Notes: generated by a model not told the origin, from the letters alone. A stretch of DNA of 64,000 nt from Sphingomonas sp. LY29 (GCF_035593985.1 NZ_CP141587.1:620001-684000), one strand, 5' to 3'; counted from the first letter of the stretch, positions 42,636 to 52,778 are shown. Translations and numbers: made by a program.

Positions 42636-44924
42636 GTGCCCGAATCCCCTGCCCTCTCGCCCGAGCCTGCCTATCTGTCCGGCCTGAATCCGCCGCAGCG
42701 CGAGGCGGTGCTGACCACCGACGGGCCGGTGCTGATGCTGGCGGGCGCGGGCACGGGCAAGACTGCCGCGCTAACCGCGAGACTGGCGCACATCATCGCG
42801 ACTCGCCGCGCGTGGCCGAGCCAGATCCTGGCGGTGACCTTCACCAACAAGGCCGCGCGCGAAATGCGCGAGCGCGTGTCGAAGATTTCGGGCGGCGCGA
42901 TCGAATCGATGCCGTGGCTCGGTACCTTTCACAGCGTCGCGGCGCGGATGCTACGCACGCATGCCGAGCTGGTCGGGCTGCAGTCGAACTTCACCATCCT
43001 CGACACCGATGACCAGCTGCGCCTGCTGAAGCAGCTGATCACCGCCGCCGACCTTGACGAGAAACGGTGGCCCGCGCGGCAGCTGGCGGGGCTGATCGAT
43101 CGGTGGAAGAACCGTGGCTGGACCCCGGCGGAAATCGACGCGGCCGAGAGCGAGGGCTATGCCAACGGGCGTGGCCAGGAATTCTATGCGGCCTATCAGG
43201 AGCGGCTGAAGACGCTCAACGCCTGCGACTTCGGCGACCTGCTGTTGCACATGCTGGTGATCTTCAAGCGCCATGCCGACGTGCTCGAAAGCTATCGCGA
43301 TCGCTTCCGCTACATCCTTGTCGACGAATATCAGGATACCAATGCCAGCCAGTACGACTGGCTGCGCCTGCTGGCCGAGCCGCGGCGCAACATCTGCGTG
43401 GTCGGCGACGACGACCAGTCGATTTACTCATGGCGCGGCGCGGAAGTCGCCAACATCCTTCGCTTCGAAAAGGATTTTCCGGGCGCGACGGTGATCCGGC
43501 TCGAGCAGAATTACCGATCGACGCCGCACATTCTGGGCGCCGCGACGGGCCTGATCTCCAACAATAGCGGGCGATTGGGCAAGACCTTGTGGACCGAGGT
43601 CGACGCCGGCGATCCGGTCAAGGTGATCGGCGTGTGGGACGGGCCCGAGGAAGCGCGGCGCGTCGGCGAGGAGATCGAAAACCACCAACGCAGCGGCGGA
43701 TCGCTCGACGATTGCGCGATCCTGGTCCGCGCGCAGTTCCAGACGCGCGAATTCGAAGAGCGCTTCATCGCGATCGGGCTGGCGTACCAGATCGTTGGCG
43801 GCTTCCGCTTCTATGAACGCGCCGAGATCCGCGATGCGCTCGCTTATCTGCGGCTGGTGGCGCAGCCGGCGGACGACCTTGCCTTCGATCGGGTAGTCAA
43901 CGTCCCCAAGCGCGGGCTTGGCGACAAGGCGGTGGCGACGATCCACGGTTTCGCCCGGCGCAGCGGACAGCCGCTGTTGATGGCGGCGGCGCAACTGCTC
44001 GACAGCGACGAGCTTCCGGCGCGGGCGCGGAGCAGCCTAGGCCGCTTCGTCGGCGACATCGCGCGCTGGCGCCAGATGGCGAACGAATTGCCGCATCCCG
44101 AACTGGCGCGGTTGCTGCTCGACGAATCGGGATACACTGCCGCGCTTCAGGCTGAGCGAAGCGCGGAAGCGGCGGGGCGGTTGGAGAATTTGACCGAGCT
44201 GACGCGCGCGATGGAGGAGTATGAGACGCTCGGCGCCTTCCTCGAGCATGTCAGCCTGGTGATGGACAACGACGCGGCGCGCGGCGAGCCGAAGGTCACG
44301 ATCATGACGATCCACGCCGCGAAAGGTCTCGAATTTCCGGTCGTCTTTCTTGCCGGCTGGGAAGAAGGCGTCTTCCCGTCGCAGCGCGCGCTCGACGAGG
44401 GTGGGCTGGCGAGCCTCGAGGAAGAACGCCGCCTCGCTTATGTTGCGATCACCCGGGCTCGGGCCAAAGCGACGATCCTGCACGCCGCCAATCGCCGCAT
44501 TTACGGCCAGTGGACGTCGAGCATTCCGAGCCGCTTCGTCGGCGAATTGCCCAAGGAGCATATTGACGAGGAAACGACGATGTCGGGCGGCGAGAGCCTG
44601 TGGCGTGCGCAGTGGAGCGAGCATGGCGATCCCTTCGCGCATCTCGCCGCCGCGCAATCGACCCGCGCGGCAACGCGAGGTCCCGGATGGCAGCGCGCAT
44701 CGGGCGGCAATTTCTCGACCCAGCCGCAGCGCGTGATCGAAGCGCGGGCGAGCGCGGTCAGCCTGGGCAACAAGGGCCGTGACGACGTCGAGGTCGGGAT
44801 GCGCGTCTTCCACGGCAAGTTCGGATATGGCCTGATCGCGGCGATCGAAGGCAACAAATTGGAGATCGACTTCGAAAAGGCGGGGCGCAAGCGCGTGCTC
44901 GACAGTTTCGTCAGCCTGGGGTGA
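42636..44924 (+). CDS. uvrD: UvrD/PcrA-type ATP-dependent DNA helicase
   Basis: The 762-aa superfamily 1 helicase has the Q-motif LNPPQREAV, Walker A AGAGTGKT (36-43), VTFTNKAAREM (Ia), LVDEYQDTN (II), GDDDQSIYSWRGA (III), LEQNYRS (IV), TIHAAKGLEF (V) and VAITRARAK (VI). It unwinds DNA 3' to 5' in excision and mismatch repair. GTG 42636 (VPESPALSPE) was chosen because conserved sequence starts soon after; a TTG at 42552 would overlap the DnaA box. Confidence 0.93.
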   Translation: MPESPALSPEPAYLSGLNPPQREAVLTTDGPVLMLAGAGTGKTAALTARLAHIIATRRAWPSQILAVTFTNKAAREMRERVSKISGGAIESMPWLGTFHSVAARMLRTHAELVGLQSNFTILDTDDQLRLLKQLITAADLDEKRWPARQLAGLIDRWKNRGWTPAEIDAAESEGYANGRGQEFYAAYQERLKTLNACDFGDLLLHMLVIFKRHADVLESYRDRFRYILVDEYQDTNASQYDWLRLLAEPRRNICVVGDDDQSIYSWRGAEVANILRFEKDFPGATVIRLEQNYRSTPHILGAATGLISNNSGRLGKTLWTEVDAGDPVKVIGVWDGPEEARRVGEEIENHQRSGGSLDDCAILVRAQFQTREFEERFIAIGLAYQIVGGFRFYERAEIRDALAYLRLVAQPADDLAFDRVVNVPKRGLGDKAVATIHGFARRSGQPLLMAAAQLLDSDELPARARSSLGRFVGDIARWRQMANELPHPELARLLLDESGYTAALQAERSAEAAGRLENLTELTRAMEEYETLGAFLEHVSLVMDNDAARGEPKVTIMTIHAAKGLEFPVVFLAGWEEGVFPSQRALDEGGLASLEEERRLAYVAITRARAKATILHAANRRIYGQWTSSIPSRFVGELPKEHIDEETTMSGGESLWRAQWSEHGDPFAHLAAAQSTRAATRGPGWQRASGGNFSTQPQRVIEARASAVSLGNKGRDDVEVGMRVFHGKFGYGLIAAIEGNKLEIDFEKAGRKRVLDSFVSLG

Positions 44925-44927
44925 GCG

Positions 44928-45518
44928 TCAGCCCGCGGTCCGCCGCATCGTTTCACGCACCCAAGGCATGATCGAGGACCAGCTGAGTTCTTCCATCAAC
45001 TCGATCCCCGCGAGATCCCCCTTTCGCCAGACGATCTCTGCGGCCGGCACGTTAAGGCCGTCGACGAAGAGTGACACGAAGGTGTCGCGCGGGGGCAGTC
45101 CGTCGCCCTGCACCTGGAGACCACCAGAGGATATGTTGCGCAGAGTAGCCGCGGCCACGCTGGCGCCCCACTTCACGCCGACCGCGCAGCGCAGTTCGAC
45201 GCGGGGCATGGTGCGGCGTTCGCCCGGCTGGCTGACCAGTTTGCGATTGAGCAGGGCGATCATGTCGATCGGCTGGCGAAAGCGAATGCCCGCCTCGCCG
45301 CCAGCGGCCCAATCGACGATCCCCGCCGCGCGCTGACCGGTGGCGAGTTCGATCGTGACCGGGTCGCCGGCCTCGCGGGCGGAAAAACCGCGGATGGTCG
45401 TTCCGAGCGACGAAATTCGGCGGATTCCACAACTCTGCCGCGCTCCATCGACGAGCATGGCGACCGGATCGAGCGCACCGATGGCGTCGGCCGCGGGCAC
45501 GTCGTCAGGCCATGGCAC
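44928..45518 (-). CDS. PilZ-domain protein
   Basis: A 196-aa protein with an atypical N-terminal PilZ-like half and a C-terminal PilZ domain. The latter starts near RRTMPRVELRCAVGVKW (about residues 101-117) with NISSGG at about 130-135. The Arg run and NxSxxG fit c-di-GMP binding. The function is unknown; it resembles the tandem arrangement of the 354-1271 gene. Its end is 3 bases from the convergent helicase stop. Confidence 0.82.
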   Translation of the reverse strand: MPWPDDVPAADAIGALDPVAMLVDGARQSCGIRRISSLGTTIRGFSAREAGDPVTIELATGQRAAGIVDWAAGGEAGIRFRQPIDMIALLNRKLVSQPGERRTMPRVELRCAVGVKWGASVAAATLRNISSGGLQVQGDGLPPRDTFVSLFVDGLNVPAAEIVWRKGDLAGIELMEELSWSSIMPWVRETMRRTAG

Positions 45519-45707
45519 CTGTCGCCGCCATAACGAATGTGGTGAGGGAACGGTCGTCGGACATCGATGCTCCAGAACTGCCGGACGCGATGCTGCATGC
45601 CCAAGCCTAAGGAGTCGTTAGCGCCCGCGCGATGGAACGGTCGCGTTCGCGAAGCGCTGGAGAAAGGAACGCGGCAGGCTGCCGCTCCAAAATCAAAGGA
45701 TAAGATG

Positions 45708-45959
45708 ATGGCCGACAAGCAAGCGACGCTCTATCGGATGGTCCTGCCCGACCACACCTGCCCGTTCGGCGTGAAAGCCAAGCAGATGCTCGAAGCTGCA
45801 GGGTATGAGGTGGAGGACAAGATCCTGTCGACCCGCGACGAAGTCGAGCGGACGAAGGAAGAATTTGGCGCCTCCACGACCCCGCAGATCGTGATCGACG
45901 GCGAGCGGATCGGTGGAAGCAGCGATCTGGAAGACTATCTCGCCGCTCAGGAAGTCTAG
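45708..45959 (+). CDS. Glutaredoxin-like protein with CPFG active site
   Basis: An 83-aa thioredoxin-fold protein: TLYRMVLPDHTCPFGVKAKQML holds the active-site Cys18, followed by STTPQIVIDGERIGGSSDLEDYL, the glutathione-binding TxPxI and GGxxDL motifs. The usual CPYC second cysteine is Gly, so it is monothiol, though unlike the CGFS class. AAAGGA (45695-45700) is spaced for ATG 45708; ATG 45705 is an alternative. Confidence 0.85.
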   Translation: MADKQATLYRMVLPDHTCPFGVKAKQMLEAAGYEVEDKILSTRDEVERTKEEFGASTTPQIVIDGERIGGSSDLEDYLAAQEV

Positions 45960-46174
45960 TAAGCGGGGACGGAGTCGCCGGCGAGCTTGACCTCGGCTTT
46001 ACGGCGCTCTTCCTCTTCGCGCATCCGGTCGGCCTTGACCGAGCGCGAGGCGAGAGCATCCCAGGCGGCGGCGGCGCGAAGATGGCCGTCGCGAACATTG
46101 GCAAGCGCACTGGCATCGGCCTTCGTCCGCTCTTCGAGAGCGCGGGCGAGGTAGAAATCCGATTGGTTAGACAT
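45956..46174 (-). CDS. Small helical conserved hypothetical protein
   Basis: A 72-aa protein starting MSNQSDFYLARALEERTKAD; it is all-helical, with a charged ADRMREEEERRKAEVK segment. The pattern resembles short sphingomonad proteins that track sets of Ala/Arg helices; no function is known. Its stop overlaps the convergent glutaredoxin stop. Confidence 0.7.
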   Translation of the reverse strand: MSNQSDFYLARALEERTKADASALANVRDGHLRAAAAWDALASRSVKADRMREEEERRKAEVKLAGDSVPAY

Positions 46175-46201
46175 AGGCGCGCTCCCGCGTGAATGGATGG
46201 G

Positions 46202-46236
46202 AAAAGGCGGCCCGCTCTCCGATCGGAAAGCGGGCC
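46202..46236 (-). terminator. Intrinsic terminator of the cold-shock gene
   Basis: GGCCCGCT (46209-46216) pairs with AGCGGGCC (46229-46236), with an inner TCCGATCGGA palindrome. On the minus strand it is followed by GCC and TTTT (46205-46202). It sits 9 bases after the csp stop. Confidence 0.8.
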
Positions 46237-46244
46237 AGCCGGCG

Positions 46245-46451
46245 TTAGATCGCCTTCAGGTTCGTCGCGCTCTCGCGGCCGCGACGGTCCGGTGCCAGTT
46301 CGTACGAAACGCGCTGGTCCGAAGCGAGGCTGCGCATGCCGGCGGCTTCCACCGCGCTGATGTGCACGAATGCGTCATTGCCGCCCTCGTCGGGGGTGAT
46401 GAAGCCGAAACCCTTGGTTTCGTTGAAGAACTTTACGGTGCCTTGAATCAT
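46245..46451 (-). CDS. cspA: Cold-shock domain protein
   Basis: The 68-aa CSD protein has both RNA-binding motifs: KGFGFI (RNP1) and DAFVHI (RNP2). It starts MIQGTVKFFNETKG at ATG 46451 after GGAAAGG. It binds single-stranded RNA or DNA and melts structures in mRNA. The preceding ~150 bases are a probable 5' UTR and include the small stem GGCGCA-A-TGCGCC near 46578; long leaders often control csp expression by temperature. Confidence 0.93.
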   Translation of the reverse strand: MIQGTVKFFNETKGFGFITPDEGGNDAFVHISAVEAAGMRSLASDQRVSYELAPDRRGRESATNLKAI

Positions 46452-46609
46452 GGATTTATCCTTTCCACGGCGGCCCGAACGCCGAGCCGCTTAAAAAGCT
46501 AGAAGCGGCTGATTGGAAGGAAAGGCGGACGCACCGCCTGGTAACCCACGTCATGCGACTGGTAGCCCCGCTACCCTAGGCGCAATGCGCCCAAATAGCA
46601 ATTTTGGGG

Positions 46610-48052
46610 CTAAAGTGCCGCTGCGATGCGTTCGCCGCCGACCTTGCGACTGGCTAGACTATCGATCGCTTCGGGGGCGACCGGTGCACGTCGATGGGCG
46701 GAATCGAGTTCCATCCAATCACGAAATTCCAGGCCGTAAAGCATGTCCATGACTTCGAATTCGAGGCCGCCGGGCTGCGAAGTATTGCTGTTCCACAATG
46801 CGACGACGCCACTTTTCATCGACGGATCGAACAGGATTAGCGAACGATAGCCGTTCACCCCGCCGCGATGGCCGATGATCCGGTGGCCGGCATAATTATA
46901 GGTGCGCCAGCCATAGCCATATTGCGGATCGGCAAGCCGTTCGAGGAACTTGCGGAGCCGGCCCCGTTCGTTGGGGGTCGCAACGCGCGGTTCGTGTATG
47001 GTGTTGAGAAGCTGCGGGCTGAGCACGCCGGGCATCGATCCCATCTGCGCCAGCATCCACAAGGTCATGTCCTTGATGTTGCTGTTCACCCCGCCCGCGG
47101 CGGGAACGCGGTAGTAATTCTCGTTCACCTCGAGCTCGCGCCGCCCGACGCTGTGCGGCCGCGCCCAACTCTTCGAGCTGACGAGGCCATCGCGAGTGAT
47201 GCTGGCCGACGTCATTCCGAGCGGAAAGAACAATTCGCGCTCGACCGCGTCCTGGTATCGAACCCCGGTCGACTTGGTGACGATCTCGCTCGCCGCGTCA
47301 TAGGCGATATTCTGGTAGCTCCAGCAGGTGCCTGGATTGCAGACGCTGTTGAGACTGGAAAGCGTCCGGCGGAGGAAGGTGACGTCCTGCCCCTCCTCCA
47401 GCTTGTTATCGAATGCGTTGCGATAGAGGCCGAGCCGGTGGGACAGTACGTCTCCGACAGTCGCGCGAACTTCGTTGCCGGCGGGAAGGTGAAGCGAGGG
47501 TGCCAGAGCGGCGACCGGCTGGTCGAGGCTAAGCTTGCCCTGTTCGGCCAGCTTGGCGACCATCGTCGAGGCGACGCCCTTCGACACCGACGCCCAGCGG
47601 AATACGGTTTCCGGCGTGACCTTTTCGCCCGACTTGGCGACGGTCTCGCCATAGCCGTTGAGGAAGGTGATGCGCCCGTCCTCGACGATGCCGACCGCCA
47701 TTCCGACCATGGTCGGCTTGGCCGCCATCCGCTGCAGTCGCTCGTCCAGGCGTGCATAGTCGATGCGTCGACGGTTCGACGGCGCGACCAGCGACAGCTG
47801 CGCACTGATCCGCGCGTTGGTAGCAAGCTTCGCCGCCTCGGCCGTCATCGGCTTTGGCTCTTCCTTGAATGGCTTGGCCCATGCCAGCGCGCCAACGGCC
47901 AGCGCCGCGGCGCCAAGCCCCACGATCAATTGCTGTTTCAATGAATGACGCAGCCTCCCCGTCCCCTCTGTGGCGTCACCGCGAACGATGCTCAACAGGG
48001 CGCGAATCCCGCTGCGGTGAGACGATGCGATGGAGCGCCGAACGCCACGCAT
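46610..48052 (-). CDS. Serine hydrolase, class C beta-lactamase-like
   Basis: About 480 aa with an N-terminal TM anchor or signal (QLIVGLGAAALAVGALAWA). The beta-lactamase/esterase fold has SVSK (SxxK nucleophile), YQN (YxN) and HRGG (in place of KTG). Such enzymes include D-aminopeptidases, esterases and LACTB-like proteins, more than true beta-lactamases. The start is uncertain: ATG 48052 is used, but a TTG shortly before the anchor is also possible. It is divergent from lapA. Confidence 0.82.
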   Translation of the reverse strand: MRGVRRSIASSHRSGIRALLSIVRGDATEGTGRLRHSLKQQLIVGLGAAALAVGALAWAKPFKEEPKPMTAEAAKLATNARISAQLSLVAPSNRRRIDYARLDERLQRMAAKPTMVGMAVGIVEDGRITFLNGYGETVAKSGEKVTPETVFRWASVSKGVASTMVAKLAEQGKLSLDQPVAALAPSLHLPAGNEVRATVGDVLSHRLGLYRNAFDNKLEEGQDVTFLRRTLSSLNSVCNPGTCWSYQNIAYDAASEIVTKSTGVRYQDAVERELFFPLGMTSASITRDGLVSSKSWARPHSVGRRELEVNENYYRVPAAGGVNSNIKDMTLWMLAQMGSMPGVLSPQLLNTIHEPRVATPNERGRLRKFLERLADPQYGYGWRTYNYAGHRIIGHRGGVNGYRSLILFDPSMKSGVVALWNSNTSQPGGLEFEVMDMLYGLEFRDWMELDSAHRRAPVAPEAIDSLASRKVGGERIAAAL

Positions 48053-48107
48053 CTGGCGTTTGTCGGTCGGCTCCCCTAGAGCGGCCGCAACGCCAAGAGG
48101 GGCATCG

Positions 48108-48395
48108 ATGAACTTTCTGAAGACGATATTCTGGGTGGTCGTCGCAGTATCGCTCGCGATCTTCGCCAACCGCAATTGGAACGACGTGACCGTGAACCTG
48201 TGGGGCAACCTTCAGGCGGACATTAAACTGCCGATCCTGATGGCCGTGCTGTTCCTGATCGGCTTCCTGCCGACATGGTTCGTCCTTCGCGGACGCGTGT
48301 GGGCCCTCAAACGCAAGCTCGCGCTGGCCGAGCGGCCGTTGGTGGCGCCGGTACCGGCAGTGCCGACCCCCGATGCAGCGGTGAACCCCCAATGA
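48108..48395 (+). CDS. lapA: LapA/DUF1049-family membrane protein
   Basis: This 95-aa protein has two TM helices (about 5-20 and 43-62) and a basic cytosolic tail ending in a Pro/Ala-rich stretch, in line with lipopolysaccharide assembly protein A domains. ATG 48108 begins MNFLKTIFWVVVAV. It is upstream of pyrF with an ATGA overlap. Confidence 0.8.
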   Translation: MNFLKTIFWVVVAVSLAIFANRNWNDVTVNLWGNLQADIKLPILMAVLFLIGFLPTWFVLRGRVWALKRKLALAERPLVAPVPAVPTPDAAVNPQ

Positions 48396-49069
48396 GCCGC
48401 AGCCCAATCTTCGTCGCGATCGACACGCCCGACCTCGATCGAGCCCGTGCGCTGGCGGAAGTGCTGAAGGACCAAGCCGGCGGCCTGAAACTCGGTCTCG
48501 AATTCTTCTGCCGCAATGGCCCCTCGGGCGTGCTCGACCTTGCGAAACTCGGTGTGCCGCTGTTCCTTGACCTGAAGCTGCACGACATTCCCAACACCGT
48601 CGCCAAGGCAATCCAGGCCTTGTCGCCGATCACACCGGCGGTGCTCACCGTCCACGCGTCGGGCGGCCGGGCGATGCTGGAGGACGCGAAGGCCGCGGCT
48701 CCCGCCGGGACGAAGGTCATCGCGGTGACGATGTTGACGAGCCTGGACGAGGACGATCTCCGGGCGACGGGCGTGACCGGATCCGCCCACCAACATGTCG
48801 AGCGATTGGCGGCCTTGGCCCGAGAGGCCGGGCTGGACGGGATCGTCTGTAGCGGCAACGAAGTCGCGGCTGCGCGTGCGGCGTGGAGCGACGGTTACTT
48901 CGTCGTGCCCGGCATTCGCCCCGCCGATGCGACCGTCGGCGACCAGAAGCGCGTGATGACTCCGCGACAGGCGATCGACGAGGGCGCGTCGATGCTTGTC
49001 ATCGGTCGGCCGATCACCGGCGCCGACGATCCTGCCGCGGCGTTGCGGGCGATTGCCGCCACACTGTAA
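48392..49069 (+). CDS. pyrF: Orotidine 5'-phosphate decarboxylase
   Basis: The 225-aa TIM barrel has the substrate Asp11 (VAIDTPD), the catalytic Lys/Asp array [10 protein letters not shown], and phosphate-gripper PGIRP plus IGRPIT. It makes UMP from OMP, the last step of pyrimidine synthesis. The start overlaps lapA by 4 bases (ATGA). Confidence 0.95.
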   Translation: MSRSPIFVAIDTPDLDRARALAEVLKDQAGGLKLGLEFFCRNGPSGVLDLAKLGVPLFLDLKLHDIPNTVAKAIQALSPITPAVLTVHASGGRAMLEDAKAAAPAGTKVIAVTMLTSLDEDDLRATGVTGSAHQHVERLAALAREAGLDGIVCSGNEVAAARAAWSDGYFVVPGIRPADATVGDQKRVMTPRQAIDEGASMLVIGRPITGADDPAAALRAIAATL

Positions 49070-49125
49070 GTGGACAGGCCCGACCGCCGAGCCTAGGGCG
49101 CGAGCAAGCAAGAGAGGGTGTTTCG

Positions 49126-49992
49126 ATGAGTTGGCTGTCCCGTGTCCGCAATGGCATCCAGTCGCTGACCAAGCGGCAGAGCGAGGACAATCTGTGGCAC
49201 AAGTGCCGCAAGTGCAGCTCGATGGTCTTCACCAAGGAGTGGGCCGACAACGTTTACGTCTGCCCGCGCTGCGACCATCACGATCGCGTCGGCCCGACGA
49301 TCCGTTTCGATGCGCTGTTCGACCGGCAGAAATATGAAGTGCTGCCCAGCCCCGAGGTCCGCGAAGACCCGCTGAAGTTTCGCGACACCAAGCGCTATTC
49401 GGATCGCATCAAGTCCGCCCGTGCCGCCACCAACGAGCGCGACGCGCTGATCAATGCGGTCGGGAAGATCGAAGGTCATCTGGCAGTGGTCGGCGTGCAG
49501 GATTTCGCCTTTATGGGCGGGTCGATGGGCGTCGCGGTCGGCGCCGCCATCCTCGCCGGGATCGACAAGGCGATCGCGCGCAAGTGCCCTTACGTGTTGT
49601 TCACTGCCGCCGGCGGCGCGCGTATGCAGGAAGGGATCCTGTCGTTGATGCAGATGCCGCGCACGACCGTCGCGCTGGCCAAGCTGCGCGAGGCGGGTCT
49701 TCCCTATATCGTCGTGCTCACCGACCCGACGACCGGCGGCGTGACGGCAAGCTACGCCATGCTCGGCGACGTGCAGATTGCCGAGCCTGGCGCACTGATC
49801 GGATTCGCCGGACAGCGCGTGATCGAACAGACGATCCGCGAGAAATTGCCCGATGGCTTCCAGCGCGCGGAATATCTGCTGGAGCATGGCATGATTGACA
49901 TGGTCGTCCATCGCCACGCGCTGAAGGATCGTCTTGGCCGCCTGATTAGCTACCTCGCGCCGCGCCAGGAGAAGGGTCGGCGGGCGGCGTGA
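49126..49992 (+). CDS. accD: Acetyl-CoA carboxylase carboxyltransferase subunit beta
   Basis: A 288-aa protein with the N-terminal zinc ribbon (CRKC at about 26-29, CPRC at about 45-48) and the crotonase-like carboxyltransferase domain. Motifs [28 protein letters not shown] and [18 protein letters not shown] are typical. With AccA it transfers CO2 from biotin to acetyl-CoA. ATG 49126 follows AGAGAGGG. It overlaps folC by 4 bases (GTGA). Confidence 0.96.
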   Translation: MSWLSRVRNGIQSLTKRQSEDNLWHKCRKCSSMVFTKEWADNVYVCPRCDHHDRVGPTIRFDALFDRQKYEVLPSPEVREDPLKFRDTKRYSDRIKSARAATNERDALINAVGKIEGHLAVVGVQDFAFMGGSMGVAVGAAILAGIDKAIARKCPYVLFTAAGGARMQEGILSLMQMPRTTVALAKLREAGLPYIVVLTDPTTGGVTASYAMLGDVQIAEPGALIGFAGQRVIEQTIREKLPDGFQRAEYLLEHGMIDMVVHRHALKDRLGRLISYLAPRQEKGRRAA

Positions 49993-51302
49993 TCCGAGAG
50001 GTCGTGCGGGTTACCGATCCGCGACTAGTCGCTTTGCTGGCTAGGCAGGCGACGCAGGCCGCCGACGGCGATCAGCTTGGCCTGCAACGCATCACCGCAC
50101 TGCTTCAGAAACTGGGCCGGCCTCAGGATCTGTTGCCCCCCGTTTTCCACGTCGCCGGAACCAACGGCAAGGGATCGACCAGCGCCTTTCTGCGCGCGGC
50201 GCTGGAGGCGGCCGGGCATCAGGTCCACGCCTTCACCAGCCCGCACCTCGTCCGCTATAATGAGCGCATCCGGCTCGCCGGCCGGCTGATCGACGATGAT
50301 TTGCTGGCGGCAACGATGAGCCGTGTGCTCGACGCCAATGACGATATCGGCGCCAGCCTGTTCGAAGTGAATACGGCAGCGGCGTTCCTGGCTTTCTCCG
50401 AAACGCCAGCCGACGCGTGCATCGTCGAGGTGGGACTCGGAGGGCGCCTCGACGCAACCAACGTCATCGAACGCCCCCTTATGACCGCGATCACCAGCCT
50501 TGGGCTCGATCACCAAAGCTTTCTTGGAAATCGGCTGACCGACATTGCCGCGGAAAAGGCCGGCATTGCGAAGCCTGGCGTTCCGCTCGTGACGATGCGT
50601 TATCCGACAGCCGTCGGCGCGGTGATCGCGCGCGTCGCGGCGGAAGCCGGTGCGCTAGTGATTCCGCGCGGCACGGGCTGGGATGTCGATTCCTCGAACG
50701 ACGACATCCGTTACCGCGACAAAATGGGCACGCTGACCCTTCCCCTGCCCCGCCTGCCCGGTCGCCACCAACTGCTCAATGCCGCGCTAGCGGTCGCGAT
50801 ACTGCGGCATCAGGAGCGGCTGGCGGTCCCCGAGTCGGCACTGGTGGCCGCGATGGGCTGGGCACAGTGGCCCGCCCGGCTTCAGCAGCTGAATGACGGC
50901 CCGCTCCTCGAGATGTTGCCGCCCGGAAGCGAATTGTGGATCGACGGAGGGCACAATCCGTCGGCATCGCGGATCATCGCGGATCATGCAGCCAGGCAAT
51001 GGGACGACGGTCTGCCGCTGGTCCTGCTGTTCGCCAGCCTCAAGGCGAAGGATGCCAAAGGCGTGCTTGCGCCGTTCCGCGGCATCGCCAAGGCGGTGCG
51101 AACCTTGCCGATCAAAGGCCATGATTGCCGATCGCCCGACGAACTGGTCGCGATTGCGACGGCGTCGGGCCTGCCGGCGACCGCGCACCAGGGACTGGCC
51201 GACGCGTTAACCGCGCAGCGCAGCCCGGCCCGTGTCCTCGTATTCGGCTCGCTCTACCTCGCGGGCGAGGCGCTCACCCTCAACGGATCGGCGCCGGATT
51301 AG
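49989..51302 (+). CDS. folC: Bifunctional dihydrofolate/folylpolyglutamate synthase
   Basis: A 437-aa Mur-ligase-fold enzyme with P-loop GTNGKGS (57-63), TSPHL, the [10 protein letters not shown] omega region, and AEKAGI. It adds glutamates to folates. The GTG start at 49989 is coupled to the accD stop, the common accD-folC pair. The 3' end overlaps the convergent transporter gene by 23 bases. Confidence 0.95.
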   Translation: MIREVVRVTDPRLVALLARQATQAADGDQLGLQRITALLQKLGRPQDLLPPVFHVAGTNGKGSTSAFLRAALEAAGHQVHAFTSPHLVRYNERIRLAGRLIDDDLLAATMSRVLDANDDIGASLFEVNTAAAFLAFSETPADACIVEVGLGGRLDATNVIERPLMTAITSLGLDHQSFLGNRLTDIAAEKAGIAKPGVPLVTMRYPTAVGAVIARVAAEAGALVIPRGTGWDVDSSNDDIRYRDKMGTLTLPLPRLPGRHQLLNAALAVAILRHQERLAVPESALVAAMGWAQWPARLQQLNDGPLLEMLPPGSELWIDGGHNPSASRIIADHAARQWDDGLPLVLLFASLKAKDAKGVLAPFRGIAKAVRTLPIKGHDCRSPDELVAIATASGLPATAHQGLADALTAQRSPARVLVFGSLYLAGEALTLNGSAPD

Positions 51303-52665
51303 GCTCGGACAACTCGTAGTCCGGATCGGCGGCGCGGGCATCGCCTTCGCCGACCGTACCCGCCGAGCCGATCGAAGAATCGACCAGTCCGGAGCGCATC
51401 ATCAGCCAGAACAGAATGATGCCGGGGAAGGCGACGACGGTCGTCAGCAGGTAGAAATTCACATAGCCCATCGATTCAACGAGCGAGCCTGCGGTCGTGC
51501 CCGTAAGGAACCGCCCGACGATGCTCGCCGCCGCCGAGATCAATGCATATTGCGAGGCGGTGAAGCGCAGGTCGCACAGCGCCGAGAAGTAGGCGATGAC
51601 GGTGACGCCGCCGATGCCGCTGGCGATATTCTCGAACGCGATCGCGCCCGCCAGACCGGCATTGCTGTGGCCCGCGCCCGCGAGAAGCGCGAAGCTGAAG
51701 TTCGACACTGCCATCAGGATCAGGCTGATCAGCACCGACTTCTTCATGCCGAGCCGCGAATACATCACGCCGCCAATGAAGATGCCGATCAGGTACGCCC
51801 AGAAACCGAAGCCGACGTCGTAGATCGCGATTTCGTCATTGGTGTAGCCCATGTCGTCGAGCAGGAGGCGAAGCGTAAGCTGGCCAAGCGTGTCGCCGAT
51901 CTTGTGGAGCAGGATGAACAGCAGGACGAGGAAGGCGCCCTGCCGCTGAAAGAATTCGACGAAGGGGCCGTAGACCGCCTTGACCGCCTCCCCCATGCCG
52001 CGCCGTTCCTTCGGCTCACGATGCCGGTTGGGCTCGCCGTAGAGCAAGCCGGTTAGCATCGCCGGGAGCGCGAAGGCCGCGCAGGCGAGATAGGCCAGTT
52101 CCCATCCGACACGCGCGGCAAGGACGAGCGCCAGTGCGCCCGCCGCGACTGATCCGATCCGCCAACCGTATTGAATCATGCCTGATCCGACGCCGAGCTG
52201 ACGCGGTTCCAGGATTTCGATGCGGTAGGCATCGATCACGACGTCGAAGGTGGCACCGGCCACACCTACCAGAACCGCCGCATAAGCGGTGTAAAGCAAG
52301 CTGGCCGAAGGATCGACGAACGCAAGATTGGCGACGGCAGCCATGACCGCCACGCCCGTGAGCAGCAACCAGGACACGCGTTGGCCCAGCCGGTGAAGGA
52401 TCGGAATGCGGACGCCGTCGACGACCCATGCCCAGAGAAATTTCAGATTATAAACGAGGAAGGCGAGGCTGAAGGCGGTGATGCTCTTCTTGTCGAGACC
52501 GTCCTGCGACAGACGCGTGGTCAGCGTCGCGCCGATCATCGCGTACGGGAAGCCCGAGGAAACACCCAGGAACAGCGCGGCGAGCGGGGCCTTTTCGAAG
52601 TAGGGACGAATGCCGTCCCACCACTTGCCGCGACCCTCGATCTCCGCCGCTACCGTTTCCGCCAT
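51280..52665 (-). CDS. AmpG-like MFS permease
   Basis: A 461-aa protein with about 12 TM helices and the AmpG landmarks FLGVSSGFPYAMIGATL, LKFLWAWVVDGV, ATFDVVIDAYRIEIL and YFSALCDLRFTASQYALISA. AmpG imports anhydro-muropeptides for cell-wall recycling; family members also include other solutes. GGGGGAG is 6 bases before ATG 52665 (MAETVAAEIE). A longer upstream frame without good start is ignored. Confidence 0.85.
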   Translation of the reverse strand: MAETVAAEIEGRGKWWDGIRPYFEKAPLAALFLGVSSGFPYAMIGATLTTRLSQDGLDKKSITAFSLAFLVYNLKFLWAWVVDGVRIPILHRLGQRVSWLLLTGVAVMAAVANLAFVDPSASLLYTAYAAVLVGVAGATFDVVIDAYRIEILEPRQLGVGSGMIQYGWRIGSVAAGALALVLAARVGWELAYLACAAFALPAMLTGLLYGEPNRHREPKERRGMGEAVKAVYGPFVEFFQRQGAFLVLLFILLHKIGDTLGQLTLRLLLDDMGYTNDEIAIYDVGFGFWAYLIGIFIGGVMYSRLGMKKSVLISLILMAVSNFSFALLAGAGHSNAGLAGAIAFENIASGIGGVTVIAYFSALCDLRFTASQYALISAAASIVGRFLTGTTAGSLVESMGYVNFYLLTTVVAFPGIILFWLMMRSGLVDSSIGSAGTVGEGDARAADPDYELSEPNPAPIR

Positions 52666-52778
52666 CGTGCACTCCCCCACGCTTCTTTCACCCAGCCTAG
52701 CAGCGTCCATCGCCGGCGAAAGGGGGATGGTCGCAATTCGGCGACGAAGCCGTTCAGTTCGTCCTTGCAACGAAGACG

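Noticed and set aside
46513..46752. Plus-strand ORF between csp and the serine hydrolase
   Set aside because: Overlaps the 3' end of the hydrolase gene, and lacks an RBS or recognisable sequence.
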